Positions 27,201 to 39,200 of a DNA stretch of 64,000 bases are shown piece after piece. Made by a program: the position numbers and the translations under genes. The notes beneath the pieces were generated by a model. The model worked only from the letters and a program-made list of their open reading frames with translations. It was not told the DNA's origin and ran no database searches. The stretch comes from Garcia nutans. Lineage: Eukaryota > Streptophyta > Magnoliopsida > Malpighiales > Euphorbiaceae. Positions within the stretch are counted from its first letter, which is position 1. Every line of letters begins with the position of its first letter. The stretch is taken from contig CANTUV010000024.1 in NCBI GenBank assembly GCA_947685225.1, forward strand, positions 28,166,001 through 28,230,000. Direction: 5' to 3'.

Positions 27201-30200
27201 TTTCTGTAATGAGATAAAGAATCAATTTCATACTTGTCCTCACACTTTAAGAAGTGACAACGCCAAAGAATATCTGTCCGAGGTATTTCAGCATTATATG
27301 GGACAAAATGGCATACTTCATCAAACATCATGTGTCGATACACCAGCTCAAAATGGAGTAGCTGAGAGGAAGAATCGACACTTATTAGAGACAGCTCGAG
27401 CGCTACTTTTTCATATGAAGGTTCCTAAATTATTTTGGGCTGATGCAGTGTCTACTGCTTGTTTTCTGATCAACCGAATGCCATCTGCAGTACTCAGTGG
27501 AGACATCCCATACAGTGTTTTATTCCCAAATAAACCTATGTTCCCCATTGAACCTAAGGTGTTTGGATGTACATGCTATGTTCGTGATGTTCGCCCTTAT
27601 ATCACCAAACTGGATCCCAGAGCTTTAAAGTGTGTTTTCTTGGGATACTCTAGACTTCAAAAAGGTTATCGATGTTACAGTCCTGAACTCCAAAAGTATT
27701 TGGTGTCCATTGATGTATGTTTCTCAGAAGATATGGCATTCTTTTCTCAACCTTCCCAGGTTTCGAAAGAGGGGGAGGAAGAAGATGACTGGTTAATCTA
27801 TTCACCACAAAGATTGCATTCTCCTGATGCATCTCCTGCGCCTGACGCATCTCCTGCACCAGAAATTGACTTGCAGGAACCTAGCGAGCCACCTTTTAAA
27901 GTATACACGAGGGGGGAAAGGAATATTTTTCTGCAAGAGGCCAATACATGTCCTGAACCAGCTGCATTGTCATTGGATCCGACTCCAAGCACTCACGATC
28001 TTGATCTTCCCATAGCTCTCCGAAAAGGTAAGCGTCAATGTACTTATCCCATTTCAAACTTTGTGTCCTATGATCACTTGTCCTCCACATCTCGGTCTTT
28101 AATTGTTACCCTAGATTCAGCGGTGATTCCTAAAACTGTTCAAGAAGCATTGGCTCATCCAGGGTGGAAAAATGCTATGATGGAGGAAATGAATGCTCTA
28201 GATGAGAACGGCACATGGGAATTAGTACATTTACCTTCAGGGAAGAAAGTTGTAGGTTGCAAGTGGGTATTCTCTGTGAAAGTTAACCCAGATGGATCAG
28301 TGGCTCGACTTAAAGCACGCCTTGTGGCAAAAGGCTACGCTCAAACGTATGGGGTTGACTACTCTGAAACCTTTTCTCCAGTAGCCAAGATGACTTCGGT
28401 TCGATTATTCATCTCTCTAGCAGTTGTTCATGATTGGCCCCTGCATCAGTTAGACATCAAGAATGCTTTTCTTCATGGTGATCTTGTAGAAGAAGTCTAT
28501 ATGGAGCAACCACCTGGATTTATTGCTCAAGGGAACAATGGAAAGGTATGTCACTTAAGAAAATCCTTATACGGTTTGAAACAGAGCCCTCGGGCATGGT
28601 TTGGGAAATTCAGCACCGTTGTTCAACAATTTGGCCTACTCAAAAGCACGTGTGATCATTCTGTGTTCTACAGAAAGTCAGAAGCGGGTATCATCCTTCT
28701 AGTAGTCTATGTTGATGATATTGTTATCACAGGGGATGATGGGATTGGAATCTTAGGATTGAAAGAATTCTTGCACAAACAATTTCATACAAAAGACTTG
28801 GGACTATTGAGATACTTCTTGGGAATAGAGGTAGCAAGGAGCAAGAAAGGTATTTTTCTGTCTCAGAGGAAGTATGTACTTGATATGTTGGCAGATACTG
28901 GGAAAATGGGCGCCAAGCCACGCAGCACACCAATGATCCCCAATTACTATCTTGCTAAGAGTGATGGAGAATTATTCAAGGATCCCGAGAAATACCGAAG
29001 ATTGGTGGGGAAGCTCAACTATCTCACATTGACCCGACCTGACATTGTGTTTGCTGTTAGTGTTGTAAGTCAGTTTATGGGATCACCAACAGTCAAACAT
29101 TGGGAAGCTTTGGAACATATCTTGTGCTATTTAAAAGGTACTCCAGGACGCGGGATTGTCTATAAGAACCATGGACATTCAAAGGTTGAGGGATATACAG
29201 ATGCGGATTGGGCTGGATCCAAGGAGGATAGGAGATCTACCACTGGATACTGTGTATTCGTGGGAGGGAATCTAGTATCATGGAGAAGCAAGAAACAAAG
29301 TGTGGTATCTCGATCTAGTGCTGAATCTGAATATAGAGCTATGGCTCAATCCACTTGTGAAATCCTATGGATTCATCATTTGTTAACCGAAGTTGGTATG
29401 ACAGTTGCTCTACCAGCAAAATTATGGTGTGATAATCAGGCAGCTCTTCATATTGCTTCAAATCCAGTATATCATGAACGCACAAAGCACATAGAGATTG
29501 ACTGCCACTTTGTACGTGAGAAAATTCAAACTAGAGAAATAGAAACTGGATATGTAAAGACCGAGGATCAGTTAAGTGATGTTCTTACGAAGGCTGTGAA
29601 TGGAAGACGAATTGAATATCTCTGTAACAAGCTGGGCATGATCAACATCTATGCTCCAACTTGAGGGGGAGTGTTAACAGAATAATAGGAAACTGATTAA
29701 TTCCTTAGTTAATGTATAGGATCCTCTTTCCTAAACTTAGTGTAATCTACTTGTATATTGTTAGTTATACAGCTGTAAGTTGACATTAGGAGAGTGTTTT
29801 TAGGAGTGATTTGTGGTGTATTAGCTGTTAGGTTAGCCTCCTTCAATTAAGGCTCTAATCTAGGAGTAGGACAACCTAAAATGTATATAAATATATGTTT
29901 CAGCTATGAATAAAATTACACAGAAATTTAATCTCTCTCTCTCTTTTCTTCACACTTATCAACACAGCCGGGAGGTAGTCCACCGTACGCCCTCATTCAA
30001 GGAAGATTATTTTATAAAGGAAGGTTAGTTCTCCCTTCTTCTTCTAAGTGGATACCCAAGCTTCTCAATGAGTTCCACTCAACTTCTATCGGGGGGCATT
30101 CTGGTGCTCTTAGGACCTATAAGAGACTTGCTGAGAATTTTTATTGGCATAAGATGATGAGCTCGGTAAAGCAGTTTGTGGCAGCTTGTTTGGTTTGTCA

Positions 30201-33200
30201 AACCCAAAAATATGAGGCCAAATTGCCAGGAGGTTTATTACAGCCATTGCCCATTCCCACCCGGATTTGGGAGGATATTTCACTAGATTTCATATCCGGG
30301 CTGCCGAAATCGAAGGGGGCTGATTGTATCTTGGTAGTTGTAGATAGGTTGTCCAAATATGCTCACTTTATTGCATTGAGACACCCTTTTACAGCATTGA
30401 AAGTGGCTGAAGTATTTGCTAAAGAAATCGTCCGCCTTCATGGCATCCCTAGCACTATTGTGAGCGACCGGGATCCCATCTTCCTAAGTCACTTTTGGAC
30501 TGAATTGTTCAAGCTTCAAGGCTCTACTCTTTCATTCAGTTCATCTTACCACCCCCAAACCGATGGTCAAACCGAGGTGACAAATCGAAGCTTGGAATGT
30601 TATCTTCGGTGCTTCTCTTCTGAACAACCAAAACATTGGGCCAAGTGGCTTAGTTGGGCTGAATATTGGTATAATACCAACTACCATGGAGCTACTAAGA
30701 AGACACCTTTTGAAGTGGTTTATGGAAGACCCCCACCTACTCTTCAACATTATTTACCGGGAGAAACTTGTGTTGAAGCCCTATCTCAACATTTGGGAGA
30801 TAGAGATGAAGTATTACGACAACTCCGGCACAATCTACTGCGAGCTCAACAATTCATGGTTAAGTATGCCAACAAGCATAGAAGGGCTGTCCAATTTTCA
30901 GCCGGAGACAAGGTCTTCCTTAAACTACGCCCTTATAGGCAACAATCCGCCGCTAACCGCATCAGTGCTAAGCTAGCTGCACGCTACTATGGGCCTTTTG
31001 AAGTATTAAAGAAGATTGGAAATGTGGCCTACAAACTCAACCTGCCTTCTTCCTCACGTATCCACCCTGTTTTCCATGTTTCACAACTAAAGAAAGTGGT
31101 AGGAAACCATGAGATTATAGAACACCTCCCTGAAACTCTTGAAACAGAGATTGAACCTATGCTAGAACCGACCAAAATTTGTGCAAAGAAGACTTCCAAG
31201 CAGGATGGTCGGCTGGTCTCCCAATTTCTGGTACAGTGGCAAGGGCAGGCAGAAGAAAATGCCACCTGGGTAAATGAAGCTGATTTTCGAGCACAGTTCC
31301 CTCACTTCAACCTCGAGGACGAGGTTGTTTCTCATGGGGATGGCAATGTTAGGAACACTGCTGGCAATCAGGGGGCATATTGGGTATACACCAGAAAAGG
31401 GAAACCGAATATGAGGATCTTTCTTACTGAGGAAAACAAAGGTGACACATCAGCAGAATTAGTTACTGAGCCTGGTACCCATATTCTGTATAAGTAGCGC
31501 ACCTTTTTGAGAAGGAGGTATCTTTTGTTATCATTGTAATCAGCATTTCTGTTGCTGCGGGCTCTGCCTGGGGATTGGCTTGCCAATCATTCATTTTTAT
31601 TTTGGTTTTGTCCTTTATCTTCTTCTTCAGGTTCTAATGTAAAGATTCCAGTTATCAATATAAAATCATTCTCTCTTCTCTTAATCTGTTTTATACTATT
31701 CTGTATTCTGTGAAGGTTGATTTATTGAGCAGGTAACATTCTTTTTGGGTCTCCATCATTTTATTTTGGTTTTGTCCTTTATCTTCTTCTCAAAAAGGTG
31801 CGCTACTTATACAGAATATGGGTACCAGGCTCAGTAACTAATTCTGCTGATGTGTCACCTTTGTTTTCCTCAGTAAGAAAGATCCTCATATTCAGTTTCC
31901 CTTTTCTGGTGTATACCCAATATGCCCCCTGATTGCCAGCAGTGTTCCTAACACAAACTGCCTTTGGTGAATGTGAATTGGACAGGAGCATGGATTAGAC
32001 AAAACAAGCAGGATATAAAATTTATGGTCAAAGCTATTCATGCCAAGCCTCAGAAATTCATCTCACAAGTTCTTCCATTTTTTTCAACTAGTTAGAAATC
32101 AACATGAATTAAGAGGAAATCCAATACTGACCATTTATACATAGTTTTTAAGTGATAAATTATCAATATGTTTAAGTGTGTTATCAATATGTTTAAGTGT
32201 GTTAGTAATGTCCTGTTCAAATAACTGCAGCCACTATGACGCAGGGCATTAAATATAATATTTATAATTTGATTTTTTTTAATTAACCCTACTTCTCCTA
32301 GAATTCTTATCATATTCCTTCTAGGATAATTATTTCCTTATTTCTTTTAAGATAATTATTAGAATTCTTATCATAATCTTTCTAAGATAATTATTTCCCT
32401 AATCTTAGTCTTTTAGTACTTCTATTTCTTTTAGTATTTTTATTTGTTTAATTCTAGTCCTTTTAAGATTTTTATTTTATTTCCTTTTAGGATCCTTATT
32501 TATTTATGCCTATAAATATAACTCTTCACAAGCATTGTATTAATTCATAATTTATTCAAAATTCAATCAATAAAATTTCTTGAAGATTTTTCTTCTCTCA
32601 AACACTTATGTGCATTGAAGTTTTTAGCTTACGCTACGTCAGGTGATATCAAAGAGTAAGAATGGCTACTGGTGGTGATAGCGGTGGTTCTTGCAACGGT
32701 AATTGAGGAACTAGAGTCCTTGACCAAAGGGACGAACCGTTGCAATGGATAGACTACATATTCAAGTGTATAGAAAGACGTATCGAAAAAATTGTTGACC
32801 GTCTCAGGGTTCAAGGAATTAATGAAAATAGGGAGATGATGAACAATAGAAGACCAAGAGATGGTTTAGCTCATGGCAACCCTATTAACAGATCAATTCC
32901 TATAGGGAGACAACATATTTATGATGACGAAGATTCAGAAGAAGAAGATTACGAACTCCAAGACCAACCAAAGTTTCGGAAACAAGATAATTATGAAAGA
33001 AGAGGTATGCGTGGATTTGATGAACGTGAAGATAGAGAGTATAGACTAAGAGTTGACATTCCTAACTTCAATGGGAATCTTAACATTAAAGAATTTTTAG
33101 ATTGGATAGCTAATGTGGATAGTTCTTTGATTTTATGGAGACAGCACTGGAAAGAAAGGTCAAATTGGTAGTTTGTCGACTGAAAGGTGGAGCCTCCGTA

Positions 33201-36200
33201 TGGTGGGATAGACTGCAATATAGGAGGGAGAGAGAAGGAAAAGGAGCTATTCGCACATGGTATAGAATGAAATATTTATTGCAAAAAAAAATCTTATCTC
33301 CTACCTATGAGCAAATTCTTTTCCAATAATGTCAAAGATGTCAGGAAGCAGATAGGACAGTTCATGAATATAATACTGAATTTATGAGAATAACGGAAAG
33401 AAATAACCTCCATGAATCAGAAGGACAACAAGTAGCAAGGTATCTAGAGGAATTGAGGCCTGCAACCAAAAATCGAATTGGTGTTCAAGCATTACCACCT
33501 CATCTGAAGCTAAGAATATGTCTATAAAAGCTGAATTGATGCAGCAAGAGAGAGGAAGAAGGAATTTCGATTCCTATAAAGCTTCGGGACCAGTTGAAAG
33601 AAGCAAAACTGATCAAGAATATGGAGGACGCAATAAAAAGACTAGCACCAATCGCTTTAACAAGGAGCAACCACAAGACAGTAAGGTGATGAGAAGGCGG
33701 CCAACGAATGAAACTAACGAGAAGGAAACTCAAAAGAATAATAATCCATGTGCTAGACCTGCCATTGGAAAGTGTTTCAAATGTAATCAATAAGACCATC
33801 ACTCTAGTGATTGCCCTTTAAGGAAGACGGTGCATGTGGTTGCATGTGAAGAAGAGGAAGAATCTGAGGTGCGTTGTAAAGCTGAAGGAGATGAGGAAGA
33901 ATATGATGAGTTTGATGGAGGTCAAAATTACATTCTGAGAAGATTGATGCTAACTCCAAAGCAAGAGAACCAAACTCAACGACATCAATTGTTCCGAACT
34001 TGGTGCGTTATTAACAACAAAATATTTGGTGTTATTATTAATAGTGGAAGTTGTGAGAATATTATCGACAAAGAGACCGTGAAGAGTTTGGGCTTACCAA
34101 TAGAAAAATATCCCAATGGATCAAGGCAACAACTGGCACGGTTAAGGTAAATGAAAGGTCCAAAGTGCCATTCACTATTGGCATATACAAAGATGAAATT
34201 TATTGTGATGTGGTAGATATGGAAGTTTGCCACTTATTATTTGGAAGACCATGGCAATACGATGTTGATGCTCACCACTCTAGAAGAAAGAATACATATA
34301 GTCTTGAGAAGAGAGGGGTAAAATATACTTTGTTGCCTTTGAAGAATAAGGAGGCTAAGAAAAAAAAAGACATTCTTGACTATCAAAAGAGAGTTTGAAG
34401 TAGAAGCTAAAGAAACAAAGCAAATGCACGCCTTGATTGTAACGCAAGTCCTTAAGGAGGAACCAAAATTGAAACTGAAGGAGCTTCCAGAATTAGTTCG
34501 GCCTTTATTAAAAGAATTTGAAGAACTAATGCCGAATGACATACCCGATAGTTTACCTCCCATGCGTGACATCCAACATCATATTGATCTGATCTCAAGA
34601 GCAAGTTTACCAAATTTGTCACACTATCGAATGAGCCCAAATGAAAGAGAAACTCAAAGAAGATGGGGAAGCTATTGAAAAAAGATCTTATTAAGGAGAG
34701 CATGATTCCATGTATTGTGCCTGCTCTACTTACATCGAAGAAGGACGGAAGCTGGGGAATGTGTATGGATAGTCGCCCTATAAATAAAATTATAGTGGGC
34801 TATAAATTTCCGATTCCAAGATTGGATGACATGTTGGACCAATTACATGGCGCAAGGTGGTTTACCAAAATTGATCTAAAGAATGGGTACCATAAATTCG
34901 TATAAGGCTAGGAGATGAATAGAAGATAACTTTCAAAACAAAAGAGAGTCTTTATGAATGGCTTGTCATGCCTTTTGGATTATCAAATGCACCTATCACA
35001 TTTATGAGGCTGATGAATCAAGTATTAAAGCCTTTCATTGGATCTTTTATGGCTGTTTATTTTGATCATATATTGATCTATAGTAAATCCGAGGAGAATA
35101 ATTTGTTGCAGTTGAAAGAGGTACTAACAGCCTTGCGAAAAAACAAATATGAACTTCAAGAAATGTAGCTTTATGACCAATAAGCTATTATTCTTGGGAT
35201 ATATTGTAAGTGCTGAAGGGATACAAGTAGATGATGCAAAGATTAAAGCAATAAGAGAGGGGCCAAGTCCAACTAATATTTTTGATATTCGAAGCTTTCA
35301 TGGATTAGCCTCTTTCTATTGACGTTTCATCAAGGATTTTACTACCATTAAAACACCTATAACTGAGTGCTTGAAGAAAGCAAAGTTCAATTGAGGAAAA
35401 GAAGCAAAAAGCAGTTTCACACTACTTAAGGAGAAGTTATGCACCGCACCTATTCTTGTATTGCCCGATTTTGATAAGTTATTTGAAGTAGATTGTGATG
35501 CTAGTGGAATTGGAATTGGAACTATTTTATCCCCAGAGAGAAGAACAGTAGCATACTTCAGCGAAAAACTAAATGATGCACAGAAAAAAATAGAGCACTT
35601 ATGACAAAGAATTCTATTCAGTCGTGCGCGCTCTTAAGACATGGGAGCATTCCTTGGTGGGAAAAGAGTTCATTCTGTATTCTGATCATGAAGCCTTGAA
35701 GTACCTAAATAGCCAAGCACGGATTAGTAAAGACATGCATACAAGATGGTGTCAATTCTTACAAAATTTTCCTTTTCGGCTAAAGCACAAATCTGAAGTT
35801 CAAAATCAAGTGGCCGATGCTCTAAGTAGGCGTGGTGCCTTACTTTTGACTTTGAGTTACGTGATTGTGGGATTTGAACAACTAAAAGATGAAGATTTTG
35901 GTGATATATGGAGAAAATGTATACAAGAACATCCAGTTGATGATTTTTACTTACTTGATGGATATTTAATGCATGGGAATCAATTTTACTTACCCCGAAC
36001 CTCATTACGAGAGAAGGTTATACAAGATTTGCATGGAGGAGGTTTGGCGGGACATTTGAGCCGAGATAAGACAATTACTGCAGTTAAGGAAAGATACTAA
36101 TGCCCCCAACTAAGGAAGGATGTAACAAGGTTTGTTCTTAAATGTTTTACATTTTAAACTTCAAAGCAACACTCACAAAATACTAGTTTACACATGCCTT

Positions 36201-39200
36201 TACCTGTGCCTAATAATATTTGGAAAGATTTATCTATATGCCGGGCTTACCAAGAACGCAAAAAAGAGTGGATTATGTCTTTTTTGTTGTTGATAGATTT
36301 TCTAAGATGGCACATTTTATTCCTAGTCGCAAAACATCGGATGATGGTCATATTGCAAGACTCTTCTTCAAAGAGGTGGCTCATTTACATGGTGTGCCAA
36401 AATCCATCATTTCTGATCGTGATAGCGAGTTCTTAGGATATTTTTAGAGAACTTTATGGAAACTTCTTTATTCATCCTTGAATTTCAATAGCACCGCTCA
36501 TCCACCAAGTGATGCAAACAGAGGCTGTAAATCGTACATTGGGCAACTTAATTCGTAGCATCTATGGAAGCAGTGGGACATTGCATTATCTCAAGCTGAA
36601 TTTGCTTAAAATAGTGGTCCATAGTGCTATTGGGAAATCACCATTTTTAGTAGTCTACACTAAGGTACCACAAAATGCTCATGACTTAGCACCCTTATCA
36701 AAAGATGAAACCAAAAGTGTGGTCGGTAAACACATGGTAGAGCAAATTATCGATGTACAAAAAGAAGTTCAATTGATGCTTGAAGCAGCCAATGCCAAAT
36801 ATAAGAAAGCAGTAGATAAACACAAACGTAAGCAAGTATTTTCAATTGGAGATCAAGTAATGGTATTACTCCGATGTGAGCGATTTCCAGTGGGTTCCTG
36901 CAGCAAGCTACAACCAAAGAAATATGGTCGTTATACCATCATTCGGAAAATTAATGACAATGCCTATGTTGTTGATTTACCAGAAGATATGAGCATTTCA
37001 CAAATCTTCAACGTCGCTGACCTGTATCCATTTTATCCTGATGATGCACCACTATATCCAAGCACTGATTTGCACTCAAGGACGAGTTTTTCCCAAGTAG
37101 AGGACGCAGGGCATTAAATATAATATTTATAATATGGTTTTTTTAATTAATCATATTTCTTCTAGAATTCTTATCATATTCCTTTTAGGATACTTATTTG
37201 CCTATTTCTTTTAAGATAATTATTAGGATTCTTATCGTAATCCTGCTAAGATAATTATTTCCATAATCCTAGTCTTTTCAGTATTTCTGTTTCTTTTAGT
37301 ATTTTTATTTGTTTAATTCTAGTCCCTTTAGGATTTTTATTTTATTTCCTTTTAAGATACTTATTTGTTTATGTCTATAAATATAGTCACACAAGCATAT
37401 AATTCATTCATAATTCATTCATAATTCAATCAATAAAATTTCTTGAAGATTTTTTTTCTCTCAAACACTTATATGTGTTGAAGTTCGTAGCTTACACTGC
37501 TCACATTAGCATTAGAGCCATTCGCTCAAATCCCCCACATTTGCTTCATCTTTCAAACTCTTTTTTTTTTTTTTTTTGTAGAATTTCAATGGGAATAGCT
37601 CACTTCCTTTGGCTTTGCACAATATCATCAATTGCATTTCTTAATTTCTATATATTGCCTTGCAATGTTAGCCAAATTCTAAACATAAATGCATAAGATA
37701 TCAGATAAAATCACTCTAATAATAAGAATAATTATTTTCTAATTAATTACTAGTTATTCTAGTCTGAGTAATTATCTGATACATAACAACTGGCATCATA
37801 GCAGTCCAGACTAGGCTATTGTGACTAATCATGAGTAAAATGAGCATAGAAGGGACTAAACCGATGGGTACTATAGAAACAGAAACTCAAGAAATAAAGA
37901 AGCAAGAAAAACTCACCTTGCTCCAAAAAGATGTTAATCTGCGATTTGAGGCTGTTCAAAAAGAGCAGCAAGTAGCTCGATAAGAACAACAAAGAACTTA
38001 CAATCAACTTAGGTCAAAGCAGTTAAAACTAGGAGCACAATTCACCCAAATGGAGCTGATGAAAAATTTAGCCAAGGGGAAGGAACCATTACAAGAGACT
38101 CCAGTAACAACCACCACTCAAGATATCCTCCCTACCCCACAAAGTCAGAGAAGTAGATGAGTTTTAGTTAGCTCACAATGAAAACGCTCCCAGAGGATAT
38201 CTCAATCGCTTGTTACCTAAGATGGATTTGCCCTTTTTTTAGAATAAAGAACCCCAATCTTGGATCTGGAAGTGCAATAAGTACTTCCAAATTTATGAAA
38301 CTCCAAAAGAACGAAAATGGAGCAAAAACCTCTATATCTCCCATCAAGAAAACCAGAAATTTGATTTTGGAGGTGGATTAAATCACATGAGAATGCTAGT
38401 TGGCTACCTTATGGAAACTTATTTTATTTCAAGCTTCATTGGCGGCCTTAAGGAAGAAATCATAGCAATTGTAAGGATGTTTCGACTAACCTCAATATAT
38501 CAAGCCTTTGAGCAATCGAGACTTCAAGCCTTTGAGCAATTGAGACTTCAAGAACTCCCTATTGAGGCAACCCACAAAGCCTATCTGTTCACTCCGACCC
38601 AGTAGCCCATTAACCCACTCAATAACCTGACATCTAAAACCACCCAAAGTTCTTTGAATGCTTCGGTCCTTAACGCAAAACCACTTAACTCCTCCTCGCT
38701 GAAGTCTCAAAAGGAAGGAAAAAAAAGAGGTTGAGAGAAGAAAGGAAAAATAATGAGTTGTAAATAAGACAAAGTTAGTTAGGAAAGAATATTGAAATTA
38801 GTTATCTAAATTTTGTAATTTAGTGTGTGGTGAGCTATTTATGGTGGCAGAGCATGATGAATGAATTATTATGATTGGATGAAAGAATATTCTATTCCTC
38901 CCTCATTCCTTTTGTCTCTACTCCTATTTTATTCTTCCTATCTATCTTTGCTAACTTCTCCTCTCTCTTATTGTTGTAGCTACTCTAAACCCCCTGCTCT
39001 CCTTATTTTCTAATTGATTGTTGTTTATTCTAGCGTGAGTAATTATTTGATACATAACACATTGCTAGTTGAAGACTGAAGTTGGGCCAAGATTGAATCC
39101 ATATGTCAAAGCAAAAATGTCCCAATGACAACTAGACTACTGTCAACACTCTTAACGCATTTAATTTCTACATAGTATCAGAACTTAGAGCCTTAGTAGG

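Larger units (their letters stand above)
21274..31953 (+). mobile_element. Ty3/gypsy chromovirus with an inverted LTR piece at its 3' end; split by a Copia
   Basis: 5' LTR 21274-21685 and 3' LTR 31347-31758, each 412 bp and apparently identical. After the 3' LTR come a repeated 35 bp LTR piece (about 31755-31790) and a 168 bp inverted copy of the LTR start (31786-31953). The target duplication CAAAC flanks the whole structure, at 21269-21273 and 31954-31958, so the inverted piece was part of the inserted DNA. A possible primer site TGGTCCGACCTGCC starts at 21687; I did not assign the tRNA. Integrase with a C-terminal chromodomain-like segment marks a chromovirus. A Copia (24988-29954) interrupts the region between RNase H and integrase. 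Without it the element is about 5.7 kb. Confidence 0.92.
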
